Shown: positions 30,471 through 39,224, numbered from the stretch's first letter. The stretch: DNA of 64,000 nt from Streptomyces sp. NRRL S-37 (GCF_000721605.1 NZ_JOIZ01000005.1:62001-126000), one strand, 5' to 3'. Program-made: numbers and translations. Notes: generated by a model not told the origin, from the sequence alone.

Positions 30471-32192
30471 GTGGACGTAGCAGAGACACCCCGCACCGGC
30501 CTGCCGCTCCGTTCCCGGCTCGCCGCCGCCTCCCCCTGGCCCCGTAAACGGATCGCCGGGGAGGCCGTACTCGCCGTGACGCTCTCCGGGATCGCGGGCC
30601 TCCTCCACACGACGGAGACCGGATCCGTGGCGCGGGGCGGTGCCCTGGCCCTGTTCGTCGCCGTGCTGTCCCTGGCCCGCCGTGCCCTGCCGGCGACGGT
30701 GCTGATGGTGTCGTCGGCGCTGGCCGGAGCGGTCGTCGGCACGTTTCCGCTGCTGGTCTGCGCCGGCTGGTCGGCGGGCGGCCGCATCGAGCGTCCGGCG
30801 CGCGCACTGGGCGCGTACGCGGCCGGGCTCGTGCTCCACCTCGTCCTCGGCGTCATCACCGTGGGCGACGACGGGCTCGGGCTGTCGCCGCTGATGACGG
30901 CCGTGCTGGGCGGGAGCCCGTTCCTGGTGCTGGCGGTCATGCCGGGGCTCGCCTCCCGCTACCGCGCCCAGCGCCGCGCCCTGCTCGACGCCCTGCGGCG
31001 GCACAACGCCCAACTGGTGCGCGAGCAGGCGATGGTGGCGCGCCAGGCCCGGCTGCTGGAACGGCAGCGCATCGCCCAGGACATGCACGACAGCCTCGGC
31101 CACCAGCTCGCCCTGATCGCCGTGCACACCGGGGCCCTGGAGGTGGACCCGGAGCTGAACGACCGCCAGCGGGAAGGGGTGGGCATCCTCCGGGAGGCCG
31201 CCAGGTCGGCGATGCGGGAGCTGCGTGAGGCGGTGGGCATCCTGCGGGACGGCGTGGAGGCGTCCGTGCCCGGCCCGGAGGAGGGGGCCGGGTCCTCGGC
31301 GGACCGTACGGCGGCCTCCGTCGACACGCTGGTCGCGTCGTCACGGGCCGCGGGCGCGACGGTGGAACTGCGCCGGTCCGGCACCGAACGGGCCCTCGCG
31401 CCCGCCGCCGACCGCGCGGCGTACCGCATCGCCCAGGAGGGCCTGACCAACGCGCACAAGCACGCGCCGGGCGCCCCGATCACCGTGGCGCTGCGCTACG
31501 AGCCGGACAGCCTGGTGGTCGAGGTGGCCAACGGGCCGGTGCCGGCCGGGGCGCCGGCCGGGCCGCCCGCGATCAGCGGCGGCCAGGGGCTGACGGGGCT
31601 GCGGGAGCGGGCCCGGCTGGTCGGCGGCATGGTGCACACCGGCCCCACCCCCGACGGGGGTTTCCGGCTCGCCGGTGTGCTGCCGTACGGCGACGGCGAG
31701 CGGCGGTCCCGTCCGGACGGCGCGACTTCGGTCGCCGCGGACGACGACTTCCGGGGGCAGATCGGCGGGGGCTCCGCGGGCGACGGTGGTGACCACGTCG
31801 AACACGCCGATCCGCAGAAGGAGTTCACCACCATCATGAGCAGCAAGAAGAACACCGCCCTGGGATGCGCCCTCAGCGCCGTGGTCCTCGTCGTGGGCGC
31901 CGGCGCCCTCCTGGTGTGGGGGGTGTGGAAACTGATGGACGAGGTGGAGAAGGGCCTCATCCCGGCGAGCGTGTACGAGTCGGCCCGGGTCGGCGACGAC
32001 GAGGCGGAACTGCGGAAGAAGTTCCCGGAAGGCGGCTCGCTGCTCACCGACGGCGTGGAGAAGGACGGCCCGCCGCTGCCCGAGGACGCCGTCTGCGAGC
32101 ACTTCGTGGACGACGAGGACGACATCGTCTACCGGTTCTGCTTCCGTGACGGGAAGCTGTCCGCCAAGGAGTCCTACCCGCACGAGGTGTGA
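30471..32192 (+). CDS. NarL-type sensor histidine kinase with in-frame C-terminal membrane extension
   Basis: The frame runs unbroken for 573 residues. Residues about 30-165 are membrane segments. HisKA_3 has ERQRIAQDMHDSLGHQ with phospho-acceptor His206, and the HATPase domain has AYRIAQEGLTNAHKHA and GGQGLTGLRERARLVGG, ending near residue 411. An Asp/Gly-rich linker leads to Met456, after which comes one membrane helix (CALSAVVLVVGAGALLVWGV) and an acidic globular tail. The tail may be a separate gene starting at 31836 (listed separately). The GTG follows TATCGT by only a few bases, suggesting a leaderless mRNA. The response regulator gene is 92 bases downstream. Confidence 0.8.
   Translation: MDVAETPRTGLPLRSRLAAASPWPRKRIAGEAVLAVTLSGIAGLLHTTETGSVARGGALALFVAVLSLARRALPATVLMVSSALAGAVVGTFPLLVCAGWSAGGRIERPARALGAYAAGLVLHLVLGVITVGDDGLGLSPLMTAVLGGSPFLVLAVMPGLASRYRAQRRALLDALRRHNAQLVREQAMVARQARLLERQRIAQDMHDSLGHQLALIAVHTGALEVDPELNDRQREGVGILREAARSAMRELREAVGILRDGVEASVPGPEEGAGSSADRTAASVDTLVASSRAAGATVELRRSGTERALAPAADRAAYRIAQEGLTNAHKHAPGAPITVALRYEPDSLVVEVANGPVPAGAPAGPPAISGGQGLTGLRERARLVGGMVHTGPTPDGGFRLAGVLPYGDGERRSRPDGATSVAADDDFRGQIGGGSAGDGGDHVEHADPQKEFTTIMSSKKNTALGCALSAVVLVVGAGALLVWGVWKLMDEVEKGLIPASVYESARVGDDEAELRKKFPEGGSLLTDGVEKDGPPLPEDAVCEHFVDDEDDIVYRFCFRDGKLSAKESYPHEV
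31836..32192 (+). CDS. Small membrane-anchored protein (possible independent start in the kinase frame)
   Basis: If translated separately this is 118 residues: MSSKKNTALGC, one transmembrane helix, then an acidic domain (SARVGDDEAELRKKFPEGG, DAVCEHFVDDEDDIVYRFCF) loosely like BamE/SmpA-type small outer domains. AAGGAG lies about 12 bases upstream, slightly far for a ribosome site. It is in frame with the kinase and no stop separates them, so it is either a fused output/sensor domain or an internal gene. Confidence 0.45.
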   Translation: MSSKKNTALGCALSAVVLVVGAGALLVWGVWKLMDEVEKGLIPASVYESARVGDDEAELRKKFPEGGSLLTDGVEKDGPPLPEDAVCEHFVDDEDDIVYRFCFRDGKLSAKESYPHEV

Positions 32193-32284
32193 CCGGCCGT
32201 CCGTGGCCGTGCCCGCGGCCGGATCGGGCATGATGGGCGGGCCCCACCGTCCGCCCGTCCCACCGACACCGCGCAGGAGGCCGT

Positions 32285-32947
32285 GTGATCCGGGTCCTCG
32301 TCGCCGACGACGAGCCGCTCATCAGGGCCGGCATCAGGATGATCCTCACCTCGGCCGACGACATCGACGTCGTCGCCGAGGCGCGGGACGGCCGGGAGGC
32401 GGTGGAGACCGCCCGGAGCACCGCGGTCGACGTGGCCCTGCTGGACATCCAGATGCCCGTGATGGACGGGCTGACCGCGCTGGCCGAGCTGGGCCGCGCC
32501 GCGCCGGGGGTGCGCGTGCTGATCCTGACCACGTTCGGGGAACGCGACAACGTCCTGCGGGCGCTCGGCCACGGCAGCGCGGGCTTCCTGCTGAAGGACT
32601 CCGCGCCGCAGGAACTGATCCACGCGGTCCGCGCGGCGGCGGCCGGCGACGCCTATCTGTCCCCGGCCGCCACCCGGCACGTGGTGGACTCCCTGGCCTC
32701 CCCCGCCGCCACCGTGCGCGGCGAGGAGGCGCGCCGCCGCCTGGCCGGGCTGACGGCACGCGAACGCGAGGTGCTGGCCCTGCTCGGCGAGGGCCTGTCC
32801 AACGCGGACGCCGGCGCCCGCCTGCACATGAGCGAGGCGACGGTGAAGACGTACGTCAGCCGCATCCTGACCAAGCTCGACTGCGACAACCGGGTGCAGG
32901 CGGCGCTCCTGGCCCGCGACGCGGGCCTGGAGCCGAGCGCGGGGTGA
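32285..32947 (+). CDS. NarL/LuxR-type response regulator
   Basis: A 220-residue regulator. The receiver domain (residues 1 to about 120) has the acidic pocket DDE (8-10), phospho-acceptor Asp54 in LLDIQMPVMDG and the conserved Lys in GFLLKDSAPQEL. The C-terminal LuxR-type helix-turn-helix has LTAREREVLALLGEGLSN and MSEATVKTYVSRILTKLDC. It should be phosphorylated by the kinase upstream. It converges with the aldehyde dehydrogenase gene, with three bases between the stops. Confidence 0.93.
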   Translation: MIRVLVADDEPLIRAGIRMILTSADDIDVVAEARDGREAVETARSTAVDVALLDIQMPVMDGLTALAELGRAAPGVRVLILTTFGERDNVLRALGHGSAGFLLKDSAPQELIHAVRAAAAGDAYLSPAATRHVVDSLASPAATVRGEEARRRLAGLTAREREVLALLGEGLSNADAGARLHMSEATVKTYVSRILTKLDCDNRVQAALLARDAGLEPSAG

Positions 32948-32950
32948 GCC

Positions 32951-34480
32951 TCAGCGCTCCAGCCTGCCGTTGAACCTGCGGGGCAGCCCCAGCGGGTTGT
33001 CGTCCTTGAGTTCCGCGGGCAGCAGCGCCTCGGGCGTCCCCTGGTAGACGACCGGCCGCAGCCACCGCTCGATGGCCGTGCCGCCCACCGACGTGGAGGT
33101 GGAGGTGGTCGCCGGGTACGGCCCTCCGTGGTGCTGGGCCGGGGCGACCGCGACGCCCGTCGGCCAGCCGTTGACCAGGACCCGCCCGGCCAGCGGCGTC
33201 AGCTCCCGCACCAGCTCCGCCCCGCGGCCCTCCCCGGCCGCCTCCCCGGCGGAGAGCTGCACGGTCGCCGTGAGGTTGCCCGGCAGCCGCGACAGCACGC
33301 TGCGCACCTCGGCGTCGTCCTCGTAGCGGGCGACGACGGTGACCGGCCCGAAGCACTCCTCGAGCAGCAGGTCGTGCTCGCCCTCCTGGGCCAGCCGGCT
33401 CGCCGGGACGGTGAGGAAGCCCGCGCTGACGGTGTGCTCGCCGCCCGCGCCCGGGGTCACCGGGGACTCGACGTCGGGGAGCTGGGCGCGCTCGGCGACC
33501 CCGGCGACGAAGTTGTCGCGCATGCGGTGGTCGAGCAGGACGCCGGCGTCGGTGTCGCTGACGGCGTCCGTCAGGGACTTGACCAGCGCGTCACCGGCCG
33601 CGCCGGCCGGCGCGAGGACGAGGCCCGGCTTCACGCAGAACTGGCCGACGCCCAGCGTCATCGAACCGGCCAGCCCGGCGCCGATGGCCTCGCCGCGCTC
33701 GGCGGCGGCGGCCTCGGTGACGACGACCGGGTTCAGGGAGCCCAGCTCGCCGTGGAAGGGGATCGGGACGGGCCGGGCGGCGGCCGCGTCGAAGAGGGCG
33801 CGGCCCCCGCGGACGGAGCCGGTGAAGCCGGCCGCCGAGACCAGCGGGTGCTTGATGAGCTCGACGCCGGCCTCGAAGCCGTGCACCAGGCCGAGCACGC
33901 CCTCGGGGAGGTCGTGGCGGGCGGCGGCGCGGCGCAGGACCTTGGCGACCAGCTCGGACAGTCCGGGGTGGTCGGGGTGGGCCTTGACGACGACCGGGCA
34001 GCCGGCCGCGAGGGCGCTCGCGGTGTCGCCGCCGGCCACGGAGAAGGCGAAGGGGAAGTTGGACGCCGAGTAGACGGCGACGACGCCCAGCGGGATCTTG
34101 TAGCGGCGCAGGTCCGGGACGGGCGGGGTCGCGGTGTCGTCGGGGTGGTTGATGACGACGTCGAGGAACGCGCCCTCCTCGACGATGCCGGCGAAGGCCC
34201 GCAGCTGGTAGCAGGTGCGGGCGAGTTCCCCGGTGAGCCGGACCGGGCCGAGCGCGGTCTCCGCGTCGGCGGCCTCGACGAGCTGGTCCCTGGCCGCTTC
34301 GAGCTCGTCGGCGGCCGTGCGCAGGAAGGCCGCGCGGACGGTGCGGTCCGTCAGCGCGCCGCGCGCGTCGTGCGCGGCGCGGACGGCGGCGTCGACCTCC
34401 TGGGCTGTGGCCTCCACCGCAACCTGTTCACGCTGCTTCCCGGTTCGGGGGTCGACACTCCAGACTGGTGCTGCTGCCAC
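32951..34480 (-). CDS. Aldehyde dehydrogenase, alpha-ketoglutarate-semialdehyde type
   Basis: A 509-residue NAD(P)-dependent dehydrogenase. Conserved strings are YSASNFPFAFSVAGGDTASALAAG, VVVKAHPDHPGLSELVA, AAGFTGSVRGGRALFDAAA, the catalytic Glu in FHGELGSLNPVVV and the nucleophile Cys in GVGQFCVKPGLVL. The PVPDLRRYKIPLGVVAVYSASNFP and VLVNGWPTGVAVAPAQHHGGPYPA patterns mark the 2,5-dioxovalerate dehydrogenase subgroup, which finishes oxidation of sugar acids to alpha-ketoglutarate. The GTG at 34480 is chosen because GGAGG lies eight bases upstream; a GTG five codons earlier lacks this. It is divergent from the IclR gene. Confidence 0.86.
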   Translation of the reverse strand: MAAAPVWSVDPRTGKQREQVAVEATAQEVDAAVRAAHDARGALTDRTVRAAFLRTAADELEAARDQLVEAADAETALGPVRLTGELARTCYQLRAFAGIVEEGAFLDVVINHPDDTATPPVPDLRRYKIPLGVVAVYSASNFPFAFSVAGGDTASALAAGCPVVVKAHPDHPGLSELVAKVLRRAAARHDLPEGVLGLVHGFEAGVELIKHPLVSAAGFTGSVRGGRALFDAAAARPVPIPFHGELGSLNPVVVTEAAAAERGEAIGAGLAGSMTLGVGQFCVKPGLVLAPAGAAGDALVKSLTDAVSDTDAGVLLDHRMRDNFVAGVAERAQLPDVESPVTPGAGGEHTVSAGFLTVPASRLAQEGEHDLLLEECFGPVTVVARYEDDAEVRSVLSRLPGNLTATVQLSAGEAAGEGRGAELVRELTPLAGRVLVNGWPTGVAVAPAQHHGGPYPATTSTSTSVGGTAIERWLRPVVYQGTPEALLPAELKDDNPLGLPRRFNGRLER

Positions 34481-34495
34481 CGCGGGTCCCTCCAC

Positions 34496-34622
34496 TTGAT
34501 TGCCGCATGCAATGCCGCAGTATGTACGTCACCCCACAGGGTTGTTCGATATACTGAACACTGTCTCTGTGGGTGAATGTACTTTGGAGACTATTTCCAG
34601 GCGAACGAAGGGGTCAAGGGCG
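34496..34622. promoter_or_regulatory. Divergent control region with an IclR-type palindrome
   Basis: The gap between the dehydrogenase and IclR genes has an 18-base dyad at 34543-34560 with half-sites TGTTC and GAACA (14 of 18 positions symmetric). A second dyad has arms ATTGC and GCAAT about 35 bases to the left, overlapping a direct repeat of TGCCGCA. IclR regulators usually bind such sites next to their own gene and the divergent target. No confident -35/-10 was assigned. Confidence 0.5.
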
Positions 34623-35396
34623 ATGTCGGCTGGCGAGACGGGCGGCGGGGCGCAGGTCAAGTCCGCGGTGCGGACCGTTGAACTGCTCGAATACTTCGCC
34701 GGGCGCCCCGGCATGCACTCCCTGGCGGCGGTCCAGGAGGCCGTCGGTTACCCCAAGTCGAGCCTCTACATGCTGCTGCGCACCCTCGTGGACCTCGGCT
34801 GGGTGGAGACGGACGCGACGGGCACGCGGTACGGCATCGGCGTGCGGGCGCTGCTGGTGGGCACGTCGTACATCGACGGCGACGAGGTCGTCGCGGCGGC
34901 CCGCCCCACCCTGGACCGGCTCTCCGACGACACCACGGAGACCATCCACCTCGCCCGGCTCGACGGCACCAACGTGGTCTACCTCGCCACCCGCCAGTCG
35001 CAGCACTACCTGCGCCCGTTCACCCGGGTCGGCCGCCGGCTGCCCGCGCACTCGACGTCGCTGGGCAAGGCGCTGCTGAGCACGTACCCGGACGAGCAGG
35101 TGCGCAAGATGCTCCCGGAGACGCTGCCCGCGCTGACCGAGCACACCATCACGGACCGGGAGAAGCTCATCGAGGAGCTGCACCTGGTGCGGGAGCAGGG
35201 CTTCGCCGTGGACCGCGAGGAGAACACGCTGGGGCTGCGCTGCTTCGGTGTGGCGATCCCGTACCGCACCCCCGCGCGGGACGCGATCAGCTGCTCGGTG
35301 CCGGTGGCGCGGCTCACGCCCGCGCACGAGCAGATGGTCAAGGACGCCCTGTTCGACGCCCGCGACCGGCTGACCCTCGCCACCCGGAGGCTCTGA
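34623..35396 (+). CDS. IclR-family transcriptional regulator
   Basis: A 257-residue DNA-binding protein. The N-terminal winged helix is VKSAVRTVELLEYFAGRPG, then AVGYPKSSLYMLLRTLVDLGWVE. The C-terminal effector domain shows YLRPFTRVGRRLPAHSTSLGKALLS, LHLVREQGFAVDREENTLGLRCFGVAI and AISCSVPVARLT. The start at ATG 34623 follows a weak AAGGGG; the longer reading frame upstream covers the operator region and is not protein-like. Its likely target is the divergent sugar-acid semialdehyde dehydrogenase. Confidence 0.9.
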   Translation: MSAGETGGGAQVKSAVRTVELLEYFAGRPGMHSLAAVQEAVGYPKSSLYMLLRTLVDLGWVETDATGTRYGIGVRALLVGTSYIDGDEVVAAARPTLDRLSDDTTETIHLARLDGTNVVYLATRQSQHYLRPFTRVGRRLPAHSTSLGKALLSTYPDEQVRKMLPETLPALTEHTITDREKLIEELHLVREQGFAVDREENTLGLRCFGVAIPYRTPARDAISCSVPVARLTPAHEQMVKDALFDARDRLTLATRRL

Positions 35397-35399
35397 CCC

Positions 35400-35873
35400 G
35401 TGGACATCGCCCTGCGGCCGGTGCACGACAGCGACCTGCCGGTCTTCTACCGGCAGCTCAACGACCCGGAGGCGCTGCGCATGGCGGCCTTCACCCCCGA
35501 GGACCCCGCCGACCGGGACCGCTTCGACGCCCACTGGGTGAAGATCCGCAGCTCGCCGGAGATCGTCGTGCGCACGGTGCTGTACGACGGCGACGTGGTG
35601 GGCCACGCGGCGGTGTACGGGGAGCCGGGCGAGCGCGAGGTGACGTACTGGGTGGACCGTGCCCACTGGGGCAAGGGCATCGCCACGGCCGCGCTGCGCG
35701 GTCTGCTGGCGGAGACGGCCGAGCGCCCGCTGTACGCGCGTACGGCCGCGGACAACGCCGCTTCGCGGCGGGTGCTGGAGCACTGCGGCTTCACGGTCTC
35801 CGCGCGGGAGAGGGGATACGCGCCCGCGCGGGGCGAGGAGATCGACGAGCTGGTGCTCACCCTGGACCGCTGA
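35400..35873 (+). CDS. GNAT-family N-acetyltransferase
   Basis: A 157-residue acetyl-CoA dependent acetyltransferase of the RimJ/RimL-like type. It starts at GTG 35400, three bases after the IclR stop. Characteristic strings are LRPVHDSDLPVFYRQLNDPEA, VVGHAAVYGEPGEREVTYWV, the acetyl-CoA loop HWGKGIATAALRGLL and ARTAADNAASRRVLEHCGF. The substrate is unknown. It may be cotranscribed with the regulator. Confidence 0.85.
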   Translation: MDIALRPVHDSDLPVFYRQLNDPEALRMAAFTPEDPADRDRFDAHWVKIRSSPEIVVRTVLYDGDVVGHAAVYGEPGEREVTYWVDRAHWGKGIATAALRGLLAETAERPLYARTAADNAASRRVLEHCGFTVSARERGYAPARGEEIDELVLTLDR

Positions 35874-35965
35874 CCGCCGCCGGCGGCCCCCGGCCGATGA
35901 ACATCCGATGAGAAACGGGGCGGGAGGGAACGATCCGTCCCCTCCCGTTCGTCTGTCCGGACGGA

Positions 35966-37423
35966 ATGAACAAGACGATCAGGCGTGCCTCCGTCCTCAT
36001 CCTGCTCCTGGTGTTCGCCCTGCTGGTCAGAGCGACCTGGGTGCAGTTCTACGAGGGCCGGGCACTCGCGGACGACCATGACAACCGGCGCAACGCGATC
36101 GAGACGTACGCGGAGCCGCTCGGGAACATCGTCGTGGCCGGTGAGTCGGTCACCGGCTCGGCGCGGACGGAGGGAGGCGACCTCGCGTACAAGCGCACGT
36201 ACGAGAACGGCCCGCTGTACGCGGCGGTGACGGGTTACGCCTCGCAGGCGTACGCGCCGACCCAGCTCGAGGGCATCTACCAGGACCTGCTCAACGGCAC
36301 GGACCCCCGGCTGAAGACGGTGACGGACACCGTCACCGGCCGGCGCGCCGAGCCGGGCACCGTGGTGACGACCATCGACCCGGCGGTGCAGAAGGCGGCG
36401 TACGAGGCGCTCGGCGACAAGAAGGGCGCGGCCGTCGCGATCGACCCGAAGACGGGCCGGATCCTCGCGGTGGTGTCGACCCCGTCGTACGACCCGGCGT
36501 CGCTGACCGACGCCAACACCGCGGGCGAGGCGTGGAAGAAGCTCACCGCGGATCCGGACAAGCCGCTCACCAACCGGGCGCTGCGGCAGCCGCTGCCGCC
36601 GGGTTCGACGTTCAAGCTGGTCGTCGCGGCGGCGGCGCTGGAGGACGGGCTGTACGGGTCGGTGGACGAGGAGACCGACAGCCCCGACCCGTACACGCTG
36701 CCGGGCACGATCACGGACCTGACCAACGAGAACCCGGACGCGCCCTGTGCGGACGCCTCGATCCGGGTCGCGCTGCAGTACTCCTGCAACAACGTCTTCG
36801 CGAAGATGGCCGTCGCCCTGGGCCAGGACAAGGTGCGGGCGATGGCGGAGAAGTTCGGCTTCAACGACGAGAAGCAGGACGTGCCGGTGCGCGCCTACCC
36901 CAGCGTGTACCCCTCGGACATGGAGCCGTCGCAGACCGCGCTCACCGGGATCGGCCAGTTCGACGTGACCGCGACACCGCTGCAGATGGCGATGGTGTCG
37001 GCGGCGCTGGCCAACGGCGGGGAGCTGGTGTCGCCGCACATGGTCAGCCGTGTCACCGACAGCGGCGGCGACGTGCTGGAGGAGTACGAGGACGGGGCCG
37101 GGACGGAGCGGATCGTCAGCGCCTCGACCGCCGAGCAGCTCCGGTCGGCGATGGAGACGGTCGTCGAGGAGGGCACGGGATCGAACGCGCGGATCTCCGG
37201 CGCCACCGTGGGCGGCAAGACGGGCACCGCGCAGCACGGCGAGAACAACAGCAAGACCCCGTACGCCTGGTTCACCTCGTACGCGACGTCGGACTCCTCG
37301 GGTGAGGAGGTCGCCGTGGCGGTCGTGGTGGAGCAGTCCGACGCGGCCCGCTCGGAGGTCAGCGGCAACGGTCTGGCGGCCCCGGTCGCCAAGGCGGCGA
37401 TGGAGGCGGCGCTGCGGGACTGA
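35966..37423 (+). CDS. Class B penicillin-binding protein (PBP2/FtsI-like transpeptidase)
   Basis: A cell-wall transpeptidase with an N-terminal membrane anchor (residues about 8-25, VLILLLVFALLVRATWV) and an outside catalytic domain, 485 residues in all. The three penicillin-binding motifs are present: SxxK with Ser214 in PGSTFKL, SxN as Ser273-Cys-Asn, and KTG with Lys418 in GGKTGTAQ. The N-terminal dimer region is short, as in actinobacterial PbpA-like proteins. It stands alone here, with no rodA or ftsW neighbour. A hairpin follows at 37452. Confidence 0.92.
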   Translation: MNKTIRRASVLILLLVFALLVRATWVQFYEGRALADDHDNRRNAIETYAEPLGNIVVAGESVTGSARTEGGDLAYKRTYENGPLYAAVTGYASQAYAPTQLEGIYQDLLNGTDPRLKTVTDTVTGRRAEPGTVVTTIDPAVQKAAYEALGDKKGAAVAIDPKTGRILAVVSTPSYDPASLTDANTAGEAWKKLTADPDKPLTNRALRQPLPPGSTFKLVVAAAALEDGLYGSVDEETDSPDPYTLPGTITDLTNENPDAPCADASIRVALQYSCNNVFAKMAVALGQDKVRAMAEKFGFNDEKQDVPVRAYPSVYPSDMEPSQTALTGIGQFDVTATPLQMAMVSAALANGGELVSPHMVSRVTDSGGDVLEEYEDGAGTERIVSASTAEQLRSAMETVVEEGTGSNARISGATVGGKTGTAQHGENNSKTPYAWFTSYATSDSSGEEVAVAVVVEQSDAARSEVSGNGLAAPVAKAAMEAALRD

Positions 37424-37451
37424 GGTCCCACCGGCCGGCAGGTCGTCCGTG

Positions 37452-37489
37452 CCACGGGCCGTCCCCTTCCCCCCGGGGGCGGCCCGTGG
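37452..37489 (+). terminator. Hairpin terminator after the penicillin-binding protein gene
   Basis: Arms CCACGGGCCG (37452-37461) and CGGCCCGTGG (37480-37489) are perfectly complementary and are extended inward by a CCCC/GGGG stretch. It sits about 30 bases past the stop. No U-tract is present. Confidence 0.7.
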
Positions 37490-37595
37490 TACGGATGCGG
37501 TTACCGGCCGGCCAGACACCGTTCGACCCTCCGCACGAGTCCGTGCATGATCACTGCTACGCTCCGGAACTCACGCCGGTCACTCCGGATGTTCA

Positions 37596-37615
37596 CGTGT
37601 CATCTACATGACACG
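37596..37615. promoter_or_regulatory. Perfect palindrome upstream of the sigma factor
   Basis: CGTGTCAT and ATGACACG form a perfect 8-base inverted repeat around the 4-base centre CTAC. It lies 56 bases before the sigma-factor GTG, where an operator would sit. No known regulator is assigned from sequence alone. Confidence 0.45.
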
Positions 37616-37671
37616 CACACTGTCACCGGTGCCCGTCGGGCGCCCGACGCCGCTGTGAGGGGAGGGCGCCC

Positions 37672-38277
37672 GTGGGCACCGTCGTCGACGACGCCGCCTC
37701 CGTGGAGTTCCACGCGTTCTTCGAACGCCACTACGCCGAACTGTCCCGGCTGGCCCATCTGCTGACGGGTGAGGCGGACGCCGCCGACGATCTGGCGGCG
37801 GACGCGCTGCTGGCGCTGTGGCACCGCTGGGACCGGGTGCGTGCCGCCGACCATCCGGTGGCGTACGCCCGGGGCGTGGTGGCCAATCTGGCCCGGACCC
37901 GGATCCGCAGCGCGGTGCGCGAACGGCGGCGGATCGCGCTGTTCTGGTCGCCGCGCGAGGAACGGACCGAGAACCCCGACGTGCCGGGGGTGGTGGACGT
38001 GCAGGAGGCGCTGCGCCGGCTGCCGTTCCGCAAGCGGGCGTGTGTGGTGCTGCGGCACGCCTTCGACCTGTCGGAGAAGGACACCGCGCTGGCGCTGGGC
38101 GTCTCGGTGGGTACGGTGAAGAGCCAGACCTCGAAGGGGATGGCCGAACTGCAGCGGCTGCTGGGCACGCGGGAGGTACCGCGCCAGGTGCACGCGGCGG
38201 TGGCGGCCGCCGCGGGCGGGGAAGCGGCCGGAGACGCGCGGAAACGCCCCACCGGGGCCAGGGGAAGGAACCGATGA
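37672..38277 (+). CDS. SigE-family RNA polymerase ECF sigma factor
   Basis: A 201-residue sigma-70 protein of the small ECF type. Region 2 reads FHAFFERHYAELSRLAHLLTG, then AADDLAADALLALWHRWDRV; region 4 reads ALRRLPFRKRACVVLRHAFDLSEKDTALALGVSVGTVKSQTSKG, here cited in pieces. The GTG start has a good site (GGGGAGGG). The last codons overlap the next gene by ATGA, a pattern usual for a sigma factor and its membrane-bound regulator. Confidence 0.88.
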   Translation: MGTVVDDAASVEFHAFFERHYAELSRLAHLLTGEADAADDLAADALLALWHRWDRVRAADHPVAYARGVVANLARTRIRSAVRERRRIALFWSPREERTENPDVPGVVDVQEALRRLPFRKRACVVLRHAFDLSEKDTALALGVSVGTVKSQTSKGMAELQRLLGTREVPRQVHAAVAAAAGGEAAGDARKRPTGARGRNR

Positions 38278-39140
38278 CGATGCGGCGGGACGTGCACGAG
38301 GAGCTGCGCGCCCGGCTGCACGAGGCGGCCGGGGCGCACGAGCCCGACCGGGAGCGCATGCTGGCCCGGGTGGAGCGGGGCATGGCCGGACCGGCCCGCC
38401 CCGAGCACCGGGCCGCGCGCCGGCCGGTGTTCGGCTGGGTCCGGGTGGCGGGCGCGACGGCCGCGGTGGCCGGGGTGCTGGCGGTGGGGGGCTACGCGGT
38501 CGCGTCCTCGGTGGGGGACGAGAAGCCGCCGCAGCGGCAGGTGGCCGCCTCACCGACGCCCACGCGGTCCCCGGAGGCGACGAGCCGGCCGCCCGAGCCG
38601 TCGGCGGACCCCACGCCGGACCCCCCGGAGCGGCCCCGGAACACGGCCACCCCGCCCGCGGGGACGCCGCGTCCGTCCGGCAGCCCCGAGAAGCCTCCGG
38701 CCGGGGTCGAGGACGGGCCGCTGTGGTCGGACGGCTCGGTGGACCCGCACAGCAACGAGTTCTGGGCGCAGAGCAACGTCACCCTGAAGACCACCGAGCG
38801 GCTGACCTCGCTCACCGTGGAACTGCGGATCGCGCAGACCGGCGGGGTGACCTCCACGGGCGCTTGGCGCTCGCTGCCCGAGGACGACTTCGAGCTCTCG
38901 GTGGACGAGCGGGACGGCTTCCTCGTCTACGTCTGGACGCTCAAGGACGGCCTGACGGTCGAGCCCGGCGAGTGGATCTTCGCGGGGCAGTACGACCACG
39001 AGCGCGGCGGGCGGGACGCCGGGGAGGACACCTACACGGCGCGGGCCGGCACCGGTTCCGGAGAGCTCGCGGTCGGCGGTGACTTCGCGCCGCGGGACGA
39101 CCGGGACGACGAGGACGCGGCGGACGACCGGGACGAGTGA
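38274..39140 (+). CDS. Membrane-anchored partner of the sigma factor (putative anti-sigma protein)
   Basis: A 288-residue protein. The N-terminal cytoplasmic part (MTMRRDVHEELRARLHEAAG, DRERMLARVERGMAG) precedes one membrane span (VAGATAAVAGVLAVGGYAVA, about residues 62-82). A long Pro/Thr/Ser-rich stalk (about residues 90-145) and an extracytoplasmic beta-rich domain follow, ending in an Asp-rich tail. Its overlap with the sigma gene and this topology suggest an anti-sigma or envelope-sensing role. There is no zinc-finger anti-sigma motif, so the function is inference. Confidence 0.65.
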   Translation: MTMRRDVHEELRARLHEAAGAHEPDRERMLARVERGMAGPARPEHRAARRPVFGWVRVAGATAAVAGVLAVGGYAVASSVGDEKPPQRQVAASPTPTRSPEATSRPPEPSADPTPDPPERPRNTATPPAGTPRPSGSPEKPPAGVEDGPLWSDGSVDPHSNEFWAQSNVTLKTTERLTSLTVELRIAQTGGVTSTGAWRSLPEDDFELSVDERDGFLVYVWTLKDGLTVEPGEWIFAGQYDHERGGRDAGEDTYTARAGTGSGELAVGGDFAPRDDRDDEDAADDRDE

Positions 39141-39157
39141 AAAAGATCGTCCGGGAC

Positions 39158-39164
39158 GGCAACC
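39158..39164 (+). promoter_or_regulatory. Possible ECF -35 element before the PL3 gene
   Basis: GGCAACC followed by CTTTCCGGGGCGGC lies 60 bases before the pectate lyase start. AAC-containing -35 boxes of this form are usual for ECF sigma factors, and an ECF sigma gene is the neighbour. No -10 could be fixed, so this is tentative. Confidence 0.35.
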
Positions 39165-39224
39165 CTTTCCGGGGCGGCGGCGACCAGGAGACGTAAAAAC
39201 CCTCTCCACGCAAGGACATCGCGC

